Shown here in pieces: positions 46,036 to 57,066 of a DNA stretch of 64,000 nt. The notes below the pieces were generated by a model that saw nothing but the letters and a program-made list of their open reading frames with translations, did no database searches and was not told the origin of the DNA. The position numbers and the translations under genes were made by a program. Within the stretch, counting starts at the first letter, position 1. The number at the start of each line of letters is the position of its first letter. Source of the DNA: Pomphorhynchus laevis (taxonomy: Eukaryota > Acanthocephala > Palaeacanthocephala > Echinorhynchida > Pomphorhynchidae); NCBI GenBank assembly GCA_012934845.2, contig WNNJ02001243.1, forward strand, positions 62,001-126,000. The letters are read 5' to 3'.

Positions 46036-47806
46036 GCCTTATCTCTTCTACTTTTAATGGATTTTAATGCCTATATCATAATTTGCAAATATTTGTCAAT
46101 TTAAGAAATAAATAAGGCTGTAAAAATATTAATTTTTGATAATAAAAGAATTATCGATTAAACAAATTTAAGAAATTTTCAGCCTGCATTGTAATACTAT
46201 TTTTGAGCCTAAATAGTTAGACTTCAATCCACCGAAAATCGCTTTTTATCGATTCTTGCTGAAAGAACCGAAGTTTAAGAGAACAAAATACATTGACTTC
46301 TTGAAATAAAATAACATAAATATCTAATCATTGTAGACAAAATATTTTTGACATTTGGGTGTTTTGTTTTTAGATCTTCCACCATCCGGCAGCTGGCAAG
46401 ACCTGAAGGATCACATGAGAGAAGCGGGTGATGTTTGCTACGCAGATGTTTACAGAGATGGAACGGGCGTAGTTGAATTTGTACGTCATGATGGATTAAA
46501 ATATGCAGTTAAACATCTTGATGAATCGAAGTTTAGGTCACATGAAGTAAGTGTCGTGGAACACTTATTATTCGTTTTAATAAGATTTAGCATCGTCATT
46601 TGTAAAGTCATTTGTAAGATCTTTGAAAGTAATCATTTAGACAATCTACATACCATTCTCTTAATGAGTAAGATTTCAGTCTAAAACTTTTATTTGAATT
46701 GTTTAAATTGAGCGTCTGCTCTATACATTTAGATATTCAAACTATCAAAATATCTTCATAATTTCTGATGATCTTGAGTGTTTTAGTTGAACACTTTATG
46801 ATTAACTCATTGTTTTTATTCGTTTCTTGTGATTCTTGTGTAGGGCCAATTAGTTCAAACAGTTTTGAGTTTCTCATTATGTGTTTTAATTACCTAATCT
46901 TAAGAGATTAAGTAATCTCTTAAGATTACTTAAAGGTCATTATATTTTCAAATATTAAACGTCCATTGTTAATGCAGTTTGTTAAAAATCTAAATTATAT
47001 AAGTTTGGACAATAACCCGTTCTTCTATTCAATTAAAATTTTCTAAAGATCATTTATATAGTATATTCTAAAGCAATAATCTAAGTGTTTAGTTCATTGC
47101 TTAAGATGACGTCATTCTGTATGATCCAATCTTGGACATCCAAACATATAATTAAATGATCAATTGATTACTTAATGCTGCTTTTCTATTCTATTCTAAA
47201 AATATTCTTTTATTAACTGTTTTAAATGAAATATTTTAATATATTAATTAAATATATTATATATTAACTATATTAATTTAATATATTATATTTTAATATA
47301 TTTAATATTTTAAATATATCTACATCTTCTGTAACCGTTATAGATTTTTATTTTTGTATTGATCATTTTATTCTTTATAATTGAATTTAATTTCGCTGTT
47401 TTTTCATCGAATTTTTGTTATAGGTTCTGCATAGTTAATTTAGTTGTCTTATTTTTAGGGCGAAACTAGCTATATACGTGTCAGAATTGATCCAGCGTGC
47501 CGCTCTTATTCTTATTCCCGTTCACGTTCACGCTCTATTTCCTCTTCTCGAAGATATGAACGCAGAACTAGCCGACGGAGACATTCGTATAGCAGCCCAA
47601 GTCGCGGAGGATCAAGGTCGCGTAGAGCCAGTGAAGAGTACGATCGAAGTCCCCGCGATTCTCGTGATAGACACTCTAGTCCATCCGCATTTAAAAGCGC
47701 GAGTTCTACCAATCACTCATTACGAAGATCATATCGATCTAGTCGTTCTAGAAGCCCGGTTAGCTCTCCTGCTTTACCAAGACGGTCTGCGGATTTATCC
47801 AGATAA
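44692..47806 (+). CDS. SRSF1: Serine/arginine-rich splicing factor 1 (SF2/ASF) homologue, five coding exons
   Basis: Exons: 44692-44855, 44908-45024, 45075-45181, 46374-46546, 47459-47806. All introns are GT-AG and phases fit, giving 302 residues. RRM1 has RNP2 IYAGNL (9-14) and RNP1 GSYAFIEF (44-51); then [20 protein letters not shown] and an Arg/Gly/Pro-rich hinge. The second, pseudo-RRM carries the invariant [14 protein letters not shown] (from residue 136), DGTGVVEF and [14 protein letters not shown], diagnostic for SRSF1. The RS domain (about 203-302) is longer than the human one (248 aa in total). The protein binds exonic enhancers, recruits U1 and U2AF and shuttles from nuclear speckles. 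An AG acceptor lies immediately before the ATG, suggesting a 5' UTR intron or leader trans-splicing. The stop is TAA 47804-47806. Confidence 0.96.
45994..46033. repeat. (AT)20 microsatellite in SRSF1 intron 3
   Basis: Forty bases of perfect alternating AT in the 1192-bp intron between exons 3 and 4. It is self-complementary and could be length-polymorphic. Confidence 0.97.
46895..46928. repeat. Perfect 16-bp hairpin in SRSF1 intron 4
   Basis: TAATCTTAAGAGATTA, loop AG, TAATCTCTTAAGATTA: a perfect inverted repeat with a two-base loop in the intron preceding the last exon. Most likely a replication template-switch product; an effect on splicing is possible but unsupported. Confidence 0.95.
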
Positions 47807-47850
47807 ATTATGGTTTATCAAGACGGTCTGCAGATTTATCCAGATAAAAA
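47773..47850 (+). repeat. Tandem duplication of the SRSF1 C-terminal coding end
   Basis: TTTACCAAGACGGTCTGCGG through ATCCAGATAAA (47774-47808) recurs at 47816-47850 with two changes (ATCA for ACCA, CAG for CGG). The first copy ends the protein with RRSADLSR and TAA; the second lies just after the stop, in the 3' UTR, separated by 7 bp. A recent small duplication. Confidence 0.9.
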
Positions 47851-48041
47851 TGTGGTTGTTATCTATAAATCTTATTGTTGTTCTTCTAACTTTTGTAAGA
47901 GGATATTAAATTACATTACATTTTAATCATTTACTTCTATGGCTCATATCATTGGCTTGTTGATTATAAAACCTGCGATTTACATTAATTTACCCTATTG
48001 TATGGCGTCCACATGGATTTGTGTTCCCAAAATCGGGGACT

Positions 48042-48064
48042 AATAAAATATATGATAAAATAAA
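48042..48064 (+). terminator. Likely SRSF1 polyadenylation signals
   Basis: Two AATAAA hexamers (48042-48047 and 48059-48064) lie about 240 bp after the SRSF1 stop, following a less AT-rich stretch with TGGCGTCCACATGG. This is a plausible 3' end of the transcript. The sequence from 48065 to 48487 is AT-rich with nothing recognisable. Confidence 0.5.
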
Positions 48065-48487
48065 TATATTAAAATTTATAAATTTTGATATTTAATTTAT
48101 TTTGTCTTTAGAGAATTTTTACTAGATTTAGATTTGTCTTATAAATCGAATATAGAATTTGAAAAGTTTCATAATAATTTTCATATTCATTAAAGTTCCA
48201 TACTATAAACACAAGTCTATAAACTTGTATGCACATGTAAACACATAAAAGTCTATTTCGCATGGAAAATGCTTTTTAAAAAGTATATACAATTCTCTTT
48301 AACTTAATTACACTCTAAATCTACATTGGCTGTCGAATTTCTTATAAAATGATAATAAAATGTTTGCCTCATATAATAAATTTGATTTCAACCTTAAATT
48401 AAATTATAATTAAGAATACTATTAGGAAAGCTAATTTAAATCTTTAGCGCAAAAAAATAAAGTTTTCGATCCTAAAAAAAAGAATAC

Positions 48488-49085
48488 ACCATATAGGAAT
48501 ACCTTTTATTAGTAACAAGTGGAATTCAGTATTTTCAAAGTTTATTAATAATAACATAAAAAATAGTTGTATTAACAAAGTGCACATTTTTAACAGAAAA
48601 TTACCTAAACTTCACAACATTTTTAAGCGTAAACCAGATTTCAACAAAGATGCCATTGTTTATAAAATACCTTGTAAAGAATGTGATCAGGTATATGTTG
48701 GTCAAACGGGTCAAGGTTTGGTTAAGAGTATCAAACAACATAATTATAATGTACGTAAAGGGACCATTTCTAGTGATGTTGCTCAGCATTTTGTGAGTTT
48801 GAATCATTTCGTTGATTTGTCACTTATTTTATGATTTCAATTTTATTTTGTTTTATGATTCTTTCTTTTGATGTTTTTTTAATGTGTGTAAAATTGTAGT
48901 GTATGATGGTTTTGTTTATCCGTATTTTCTTTTTCTTTTAAGTAGAAATGCGGGGCTCACCAATGCTTTATTTTTGTATAAATGTTGGAAACACGGGGAG
49001 GGAAATTGTGAAACATTTTTTTTGTAATCCTGATGATGATAGCAGGAGCTATCGAAATATAGAATTTTAATCTAATAAAGGATAT
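48488..49085 (+). mobile_element. Penelope-like element, C-terminal GIY-YIG fragment and 3' end
   Basis: An open frame from at least 48493 to 48834 reads IGIPFISNKWNSVFSKFINN, then KLPKLHNIFKRKPDFNKDAI and VYKIPCKECDQVYVGQTGQG. The last is the GIY-YIG endonuclease core with the preceding Cys pair, as in PLE proteins where GIY-YIG follows the RT. It then continues QHNYNVRKGTISSD...QHFVSLNHFVD. The RT is missing (5'-truncated). The 3' region ends near ATAAAGGATATTTTCTTCG and contains a hammerhead-like motif at 49030. Confidence 0.88.
49030..49057 (+). ncRNA. Hammerhead-like motif in PLE 3' region
   Basis: CTGATGA, one extra T, GATAGC, loop AGGA, GCTATC, GAAA: the two conserved hammerhead core strands on either side of a perfect 6-bp stem II. 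Hammerhead ribozymes are known from PLEs. A stem III (TAGA with TCTA after the GAAA) is weak and stem I is not evident, and the extra base next to stem II is unusual. Activity is unproven. Confidence 0.35.
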
Positions 49086-49304
49086 TTTCTTCGTTCCTAA
49101 AATACTATATACTTAATTTATATTTTGATAATTTATATTTTATATTTTTTATCAGATATTTTACATTATTTTATATTTCAGAATATAAAATAACATTCAA
49201 TGTTAAATGTTATTTAACACTGTTAAATAACAGTGTTATTTATTTTTTTTTATTAAATTCGTATTTAACACTGTTATTTATTTTTATTATTAAATTCGTA
49301 TTTT

Positions 49305-49933
49305 ATGTCACTTATTTTACTTGTGGTATACGCTGATGACACCACAGCCTTGTTCTCTGGACGCAGGTGCAAAGATGTAGTTTCTGACATCAGCCGTTTC
49401 TTTTTAAGATTAAAAGATCAGTTGCCGTCATCCAATCTTATTTTAAACTCCTCTAAATCACAGGTGGTTGTCTTTAATGCGTTCCTGCCACCAAAAAGGA
49501 ACTTAAGAGACTAGCAATCTCTGCACTCTCCTCCATTTTGCAGCATCAACCACTCCCCATCTTCACGAGTCGAGTAAAATATCTGGGGTTCACCGTTACG
49601 GTGAATTGGTCGGCGAAAGCTGACCTGGATAGACTTAAAAGTACCCTGAAGAAAGCTAGGTTGGCTCTGAAACGGGCCCAGCATCTGTCATTGAATGGGA
49701 TAACCCAAGTGCGCCTCTGGGGTACTTGGGCTATCTCGGGATTAGTCTTCTTCTCACGAGAACGTCCCCCAGAACAAAGACTAAGGTTTCTCAAGCTCCT
49801 CATCTCGAGATTACCAACCATAGTCCGCCTTGACTGGACTCTTAGGTGTGTGAGAGACCCCGAATGGTTCAGTCAGAGGGCGGCGCGCTGGTGCGGCCGA
49901 GGGGCTCAGATCCCTCTGGACCTGAGGTCGTGA
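49305..49933 (+). pseudogene. LINE family G reverse transcriptase fragment
   Basis: Two adjoining frames: the first has LLVVYADDTTALFSG (RT motif C) and NLILNSSKSQVVVF; the second (49538-49933) has VKYLGFTVTVNWSAKADLDR, LWGTWAISGLVFFSRERPPE and WTLRCVRDPEWFSQRAARWC. One frameshift near 49505 separates them. The frame ends at TGA 49931-49933. It is GC-richer than its surroundings and unlike families A to F. 5'-truncated just before the YADD motif. 49934-50289 holds nothing I recognise. Confidence 0.8.
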
Positions 49934-50296
49934 ATATAAGTTGAAGATTCCGAAATACTCGTCGTGAACGGCTTCTATTTAAAGTTGTCTTTTGCATGTT
50001 TTTGTTTCTCAAGTTTTTATCGGTTATATAGCTATTAATAAAATCCTTATAAATAAAATGTGATTAAACAATAAAACTAGCGTTTGCCCTTTTAATATTT
50101 AATATAATAATTTACTTACTTACAAAGTAAAACAAAATTTAAGCAACAGAAAAAAAGACGAAATTCAAGCCACAATATAAAACTGAAACAAATAATAAAT
50201 TAAGTTCAATTAACTATAAAATATATAAAACAATTACATATAATGTGATATTTTTAAAATAAAATCTGCTTTATTGTTAGATATCACATCATTCTT

Positions 50297-50815
50297 TTAT
50301 ATAAAACAAGCATCCAGTATAATACGTGAAAGGTAATCACTTTCATACGATAGAATAGAGTAGGCCTTATCAAAATTAACGTTATGCTCTAAATTTTATA
50401 CATAATGTGTTAAAACATCCATCATATTACGACGTCTATTGTTATATTTATGTTGTGAAGTGCCTTTTTTCAATCCATGTCCAGTTTGACCGATATATTA
50501 TGAGATGGTATCTTAGGTAATTTTTTATAATAAATTGTGACATCCGTAATATTATTGGATGTTTTTTTATATAAATTTATTACTTAAGGAGTTTTATTTG
50601 TTAATAAAAGGAATGCCAATATATTTTTTGCTTAGAAGGTTCAAAAGGTTTTTTCTTAACACTGCAGCTTTTATAATAATAGCACATTCAAGAAAGCCAT
50701 TCTTCAGTAAACCAATTCGAATCAACGAATATCTACTATCATTCAAAACAGTAGTATTGAAGCAATTTTTTTGTCTTAGAAGAATATACTTCTCTCTTTA
50801 TAAGTAGGCAACAGA
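50297..50815 (-). mobile_element. Penelope-like element, GIY-YIG fragment, minus strand
   Basis: Read on the minus strand from about 50812: RYSLIRIGLLKNGFLECAII and LSKKYIGIPFINK match the linker before GIY-YIG seen in the 48488 copy (IGIPFISNK). After frame changes, YIGQTGHGLKKGTSQHKYNN (50497 downwards) and HNVNFDKAYSILSYESDYLS with IILDACFI complete the GIY-YIG domain, to a TAA at 50297-50299. Too broken to appear as one long frame: at least one in-frame stop and one frameshift. It faces the PLE copy at 48488 tail to tail. Confidence 0.8.
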
Positions 50816-51378
50816 GAGATATGACTATTTTTAGCATGACTACATTCTTGTGGAGTACTTTTACAACGTACTCTATTTAAAGAATACACTCTTAATAACT
50901 ACCTGATCATATAATGCCATAAGATAAATTTCATAAGGATTTATCATTAATCCCATAACCATAATTTCTTGAATATCTGCATTATACGTCTTTTATCAAA
51001 AGAATAAAATACGTATAATTAAATATTTCTTTTAATAAAAGAAATATCTGCATTCAGTAATACATATTCTATTATTTGTCTTTTATTGAAGATGCTCGTT
51101 TCTTTCGCATCATTTCATTCGCTCTAACAGGACAATGAGCCGAAAAGCAGCAAAGTTTACGTTATTTGTCAATTTGGAGTGATTTCGACATTGAAGATAA
51201 CTATTAGGATTCATATCTTTTTTCAGCCCTTTTTCGTAGACTTTTATCTCGAAGACGGATGATTACATCCCCCACAGTAAAAGATAAAAACAGTAAAAGA
51301 TGTTTTTGTAAGGAAATAGAGCTGAAGCAAGTCATAGTCAAGCGCAATTGTTAATAACAAATTCAATTTCGGTTGTCT

Positions 51379-54300
51379 TTAATAGTAAGTTTCCGATTCT
51401 AGCCATCCGTTCGGACGTTTTCTTATGATGTATTTTCGAATTTCGTCAAAAATAAATATCAATAGGACATACGGTATAGGTATTAACAGCCATACATAAC
51501 TAAAATCACGCAGCAAAAATAAAATTATTAATTATAATATAAAAAAATAAATTAATAACATATTATTAACACAATTGTATTGTACGCAATTTCTTGTGCT
51601 TAATATGTTCAATTAAATTGACTTTTATGATAAAAAATAAAATTGCAAAATTTATTTCGTATTTTTCGTTGATCAAAATTACGCGTTTATAACTCCTTGG
51701 TTTATGTGAAGGGCATAAAAATCAAAATTAAAATTACGCGTTTATAATTACGCCTTATATGAACAATTCAGTGATTTATAGTGTGGTAACTTCTTTATTC
51801 TTATTAAAACTGTGTATTTAACACTTAGACAAATAAAAGATGTTCCAATGGGAGGTTCCAATGGGAGATTCATTATAGCTGACTTTTTTCTGGGAGAGAT
51901 CTTACATGAGTGTCATTCTGTGGGGAGGTGATACACAAGATCCTAATTTAATAGATACATATTTTAAACTAGCTTACTATAAAAATAAAATCAAACAGAG
52001 AATATCTAAATATATAAATCAACACAATAATATTAAAAATAAATTGGAACTCTTAAGAGAAGCTTTAATAAAAATATATTAAAAATAAATTTAAAATCAT
52101 TAGCGGAAAATTTTATGGATGGATAATAAATAATGTACTTTGTATTAGAATATAGGGACATCTATATTTAGACAAGTAAAAGGTGTTCCAATGGGTGGTA
52201 ATAGTAGCCCAATTATAGCTGACTTATTTTTAAGCTTTATAGAATATGAATTTGTTCATAACTGTGTAAAAACTAAATCTAAACAATATAAATATATGAA
52301 ATATATGTTTTGATATAATGATGATATTATTTATTAGTGGAGAGTGAAGTAAAATATTTATTTAATCGAATTTACCCTTTACACTATCTAACTATATAAA
52401 ATTACCTATCTAACTATTTAAAACTAGAGAGTTATCTATATTTAAACAAATAAAAGGTGTTTTTAAATGGGAGGTAATAGTAGCCCAATTATAGCTGACT
52501 TGTTTTTAAGCTTTATAGAATATGAATTTGTTCATAACTATGTAAAAACTAAATCTAAACAATATAAATATATGAAATATATGTTTCGATACATTGATGA
52601 TATATGTGTATTTAATTCTAATAATTTTTATTCAATTAGTGAGCACATTTATCCAGAAAGCCTTATTCTTAACAAAACCAATATTAATGATAAAGAAGGT
52701 GTATATCTAGATATGAACATTAAATTAACATTAACTAAAACTACTATTAATTTATATCGTAAAGATGACATATTTAAATTTACAAGAAACATATTTTTGC
52801 ATGAGCATTCATGCATACCATATAATATAAAATATAATACATTAAATAATGAAATTTTAAGAATTGCAACAATATGTAATAATATTGGCTTTCTTCAAAA
52901 TCATTAAACCTTTAGAGTATTATATGTGCATTCAACTATAATAAATTTTAATTTAATAAGTGAACAAATTTATCTAAGTAGCGTTATACTTAATAAAACT
53001 AATATTGATAACTATATTTGATCGACGCAATTAATGCAAAATTTATGCGTAATGCATTGGGAATATTTCTTTAAGGCAGCAGTGTTTGCCTTAAAATATT
53101 AAAAATATTACTAAAATATCAGTTGATTAACAGTAATTAATTAAATGTTTAAAATTAATAAGATTTTGTGCGGTTAAAGCACTTCATTAAAACATTTCTA
53201 TTCAACATAACCACTTGATATTTGAGAAGAACATTAATAACATGAAATTCATAGGTTTATTTGCATAAACCTATGAATTTAAATTACTTTTAATATTAGA
53301 AAAATGTAACGTTTTCAATTACAAAAGGTCGATTATTCTACGAAACAATCGATTTTTGAGTACTTAAACCTTTTCTTCAGTCACATGTTTAAATATAATA
53401 TAATATTTAAACGTCATCAGCCGATGTGGAATTTAAATTTTAATACGTTTTATTTTATCAGCTATATTGTGTACTTTGGTAACTGTTAACAAGTTGCTTG
53501 TTTAAGATTTAAACTTTAATACACGGGCAAGCTCTAATAAAATCATATTACTCACAAAACATATTCCAATTGTAGAGCGTTATTAAGTCCAGGTGTATAA
53601 ATCAAAACCAAAGCGAATAGCGTTTCAAAGACCAAAGAAAAATTCAGCACAGCGTTTCTAAATTAACGTGTAAGAGTAAAAGTTGAAAGCCTTCGTTTCT
53701 CTGTTAGTCAGCAAAGTAATGAGTTAGTGGCAAATGTTGAATTCTATTATAAAGCTATGCAATTCTATCTATAAACCATCATCTTTGGAAGAACTTATGC
53801 TTGTCATATCTCCACGACGACCATACTGTTGGATTCTTCAGTCGAGGTAAGTTTACGAAACAAAGGCACTTTTGAATTGAAAAAAGCCTTTATATGATAT
53901 TATAATATAATACCATATAATATTATATATGCGTTATAATATAAAAAAGAACATTTTAAGATGTTTTCTCATTAATGAAATAATACGATACTGTATTTTC
54001 TTGATTTTATTTTTGGAAATGCATCGTTAGCATTACTTACGCAGAGATACTATATTGGGTCGATGAATAGGTCCGAAACTTGATAGCTTAGCAGTTTCTC
54101 TTCATGACTTCTCTAATTAATTTTAATCCCGAATTAATTTAATTATTTTCTATAATGGTTGTAAATATGATATTCATTAGGTAATTTTGTTAATTGCATA
54201 TTTTGCATAATCAATAATTTGCTTAGTAGGGAAAAGAGCAAACTTAAAAATAAATTCAGGATGGGACAGCCAATAAAGAAATTTGTGTTAAGTTAAAGGA

Positions 54301-56025
54301 ATATTTTCAGTACATCTTTTGTACAAGTCGCACATAATGGACTGTAGGCATCAAGATGTTGCTGACATATCGACATCTTTGTCATTTAGAAATCAAAGAT
54401 AGATACTGATATACTTCGTCATCCAGCTTAACTCCGGAATCAGTGGTTAACTCCGGAATCAGTGGAGCGCTTCATTTTTCTCATCACGTCCACTCGCTTG
54501 GAGGCTGTCGGTACATAATTAGCAGAAGAAATTGTGTCATCAAAGTTGCATGTCTTCAAAAAGTAGGATTTATCTATGTTGCGTTTGTCATTTATCCTAT
54601 ATATGTTTCGTGGCTGACTGACTAGAAAATATCGTGTGTTTAGGATAACCAGTTCACTAGATGACCACTCTCTAGCTTATCATAAGACTCGCAAGAGTTT
54701 CAATTATTACGAAAAATTTGACTATATTGCATGAACTGTTCTTAATAATCCGTTGGATATTAATTAATTTCCTATAAATCTTTATTTTGTTATGATATTA
54801 CATTGTCTGATACATTGATGGCACATCCCTGTATGAGCAGAGTTCCGGATTGAATCGTAGATAACATAATATTTCCTGGACTACGTCTCGAAACGTATTC
54901 GACCATATTCGCAAAATCAACATTGTTCCATATTGTTGAGGCTTCAACTATTTTGGCATACTTTGGCGCGACAACTAAAGCGATTAGTATTTGCCAATGC
55001 ATATTTGCAGGCTTTATTACATTTACGGATTCACCGTATCCGTAAAATATTCACGGCAATATCAATCATCGTAATACGTTTAATTAATGGACAATATTCA
55101 TTGTTATTTTTAATATTTATTTAAATTATAATTTTATTATTTTAATAAATAATTAAATTATTTATTAAAATAATATTAAAACTATAATATTTTAAAAATA
55201 TTAAAAAATAATAATATTTGAATTTACAAAATTGAAACTGTTTGCTTTTAATGTTGTCTAAAATTGTCATACTTTGATCCATGGTGAAACATCGACACTA
55301 ATCTCGTCTTACAAATTAACAAATCCGACCATTGAACCATAACAATAGATGCAAAGAACATAGACTGTGCTGTTCGTTTTAAGGTTTGGCGAGATTCGAA
55401 TGTCTAAATGATATAATAATTGGTACATCAAAGCCAATATTCCTTTAATTAAGTATAGTGAAATATCAAACATGTTATTATACTCTTACACGTCATATTA
55501 GTTAAAATAAAAATACAAATTAACACCCTACCAATATTGAATTTAAAAACTTATGTAAAATTAATATAATTGTTTAAATTTGATGAAATTAATTTGACAT
55601 TCAACTAAAAAATGATTTAAGCGCTGTATTTATAAAGTACTCATTTGCTTATTAATAAACCAAAATCGGCAGATTATTTGAATTTTATTTGAAAACAGGT
55701 GATCTTAGTAAATTTTAGCTGAAACAATTTCATTGATTGTAAACGGATGATTGTTGCATCGAGTTAAAATCAATTTAAAAAATAAACAGCTGCTAAAAGC
55801 TAATTGTTGAAATTAATTCTAACTTTGGATTTTACTAAACAATAATTTACCCATTCTTGGCCATATGAATCCTGAAAGTCATTTATAACTTTTGAATCAA
55901 ATGCTTTTGCTGAAAAAAGTATCCTGCTCGGAAGGAATCCATTGCTCATAAAGATAATGTAGTAACATATAAATCCAGCAGATGCTTGCATCATCCCTAT
56001 CATACCATAGGTAATACCAATTAAT
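51379..56025 (-). CDS. Na+/K+-ATPase alpha subunit, last four exons (partial gene)
   Basis: Minus-strand exons 56025-55851, 55403-55273, 53657-53556 and 51499-51379 have GT-AG introns and matching phases, giving the last 175 or so residues. Exon by exon: [12 protein letters not shown] (M7) with [10 protein letters not shown] and SYGQEW, the beta-subunit contact in the M7-M8 loop; [14 protein letters not shown] (M8, keeping the Q and D of the third Na+ site); [19 protein letters not shown] (M9, keeping the FE glutamate); and [10 protein letters not shown] (M10) with GWLESETYY and TAA at 51381-51379. The pump exchanges 3 Na+ for 2 K+ in the plasma membrane. The sequence is more diverged than usual for this family. 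Exons upstream of 56025 were not found. The last intron contains PLE sequence on the other strand. Confidence 0.93.
51820..53020 (+). mobile_element. Penelope-like RT palm fragments, partial duplicates, inside ATPase intron
   Basis: The longest piece (52440-52907) has FKQIKGV-like and [20 protein letters not shown] (motif B), then [11 protein letters not shown] (catalytic YIDD, motif C), [20 protein letters not shown] and LDMNIKLT. Degenerate partial copies of the same stretch precede it at about 51825-51890 and 52165-52330, and a scrap of the [12 protein letters not shown] region follows at about 52935-53015. 51930-52160 carries adjoining RT sequence ([20 protein letters not shown]). The RT type belongs to the PLE-related group with STLYTN and YIDD motifs, the same as at 58858-60105. 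Confidence 0.8.
53245..53280. repeat. Perfect 16-bp hairpin
   Basis: AAATTCATAGGTTTAT, loop TTGC, ATAAACCTATGAATTT, in the last intron of the ATPase gene. It is perfect over 16 bp with a four-base loop. Confidence 0.95.
55022..55046. repeat. 9-bp inverted repeat
   Basis: TTTACGGAT, seven-base loop, ATCCGTAAA, in the ATPase intron 53658-55272. The interval 54440-55030 is less AT-rich than its surroundings and has open frames on both strands (for example minus 55002-54790), none of which I recognise. Confidence 0.8.
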
Positions 56026-56582
56026 CTAAATGTCATGAAAAATGTAAATTTAAAACAATAGCCTGTAAAATCATGAAAATTAATTTATTTTTATAATTAA
56101 TTTATTATAATTTTATCAGTTACAAATACCGAATTTTCGACGAATATTTAAACAAAAGAAGTTAACAATATCGACTACAAAAATAAGAAAAAGCAAAATA
56201 ACAATTAAAACCTGACTTTTTCGGATGACCTCCTTTATGTAAATATGGCGAATGAAAAATGAAAAAACAGAAAGAAAAAATATAACCGTTTGTATTTTTA
56301 TAATTAGCTAATTTATTATAATTTTATCAGAAACAAATAACGAATTTTTCATGAAAATTAACCCAAAGCAGTATATAATAAAAGTATTCAAATTTTGATT
56401 AAGTTCAGTATAATTTAAATATTTTAAATATTAAATGTAGTTATTGCTTATTTAATTGTATATTGTAGTCAGATTTATTAAGTGGCATTAGTCAATCCTT
56501 AAAGTTATTTATAAAATAGTAATCTTAAGCGTCATATTCAAATGATAAAATATTAGACGTAGTTGCGTGCAAGTCTTTGATT

Positions 56583-56798
56583 AGATTGTTGTATCGATCA
56601 CTCATTATAGACTTGCGAAATACAATTTGAATCGTTTTTATTCGAGCTTTAGACCAAACGGTCCTTGTCAACAGATAAAAAATGTATTCTGTTTGATTTT
56701 TTTATATGTTGACAAGGACCGTTTGGTCGAAAGCTCCAATAAAAAACGATTCAAACTGTATTTCGCAAGTCTATAATGAGTGATCGATACAACAATCT
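56583..56798. repeat. Long foldback, arms about 100 bp
   Basis: The left arm (56583-56683) and right arm (56697-56798) are near-perfect reverse complements, for example TAGACTTGCGAAATACAATT against its complement and GACCAAACGGTCCTTGTCAA against TTGACAAGGACCGTTTGGTC, with a loop of about 14 bp. A few mismatches and one-base indels. It has no coding capacity. It could be a foldback or MITE-like insert, or give a long hairpin transcript. Confidence 0.93.
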
Positions 56799-56852
56799 GA
56801 TAAAATACTGAAATCAATATTATCAATAAGGTATAATGACAATTACAAGATA

Positions 56853-56877
56853 CTGATGAGAGTCAATTAGCTCGAAA
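56853..56877 (+). ncRNA. Hammerhead-like core
   Basis: CTGATGA, GAG, eight-base loop, CTC, GAAA: the exact conserved core strands flanking a short stem II, followed by C and a TGAC/GTCA hairpin that could act as stem III. The second copy at 57371 reads CTAATGA, a change at a core base that should abolish activity. A convincing stem I was not found, so the call is tentative. Confidence 0.35.
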
Positions 56878-56962
56878 CGGTGACTTTGTCATTTGCGACA
56901 ATCTCATTGTTGTATTTCTTTCGTGGTGCTGACAACCTGATATAAAATGATTCCACAAATAT

Positions 56963-57066
56963 ATTTAAATTAGAAGAAATATGGCAAAAACCAACGCCGA
57001 AGGCATCGAAATATTCAATTTAATAAATTTCGCGTTGGTTTTTGCCATCTTTCTTCTAATTTAAAT
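56963..57066. repeat. 35-bp inverted repeat between 42-bp direct repeats
   Basis: ATTTAAATTAGAAGAAATAT and GGCAAAAACCAACGC (56963-56997) pair with 57032-57066 with one mismatch; the loop is about 34 bp. The unit is flanked by direct copies of a 42-bp sequence, TCGTGGTGCTGACAACCTGA and onward (56921-56962 and 57079-57120), which differ at one base. Confidence 0.92.

Noticed and set aside
53734-53846. Candidate + strand exon (ATG to a CAGTCGAG/GTAAGT donor)
   Set aside because: The donor is good and 37 codons are open, but no partner exon or homology was found, and the ATPase gene occupies the other strand.
54460-55030. Extra ATPase exons on the minus strand between 55272 and 53658
   Set aside because: Open frames there (for example [20 protein letters not shown]) do not match the pump, and exons 55273 and 53657 already join in phase with continuous homology.
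56140-56290. Hydrophobic minus-strand frame as a further ATPase transmembrane exon
   Set aside because: Residues do not match any pump segment, and T-rich DNA produces such frames by chance.
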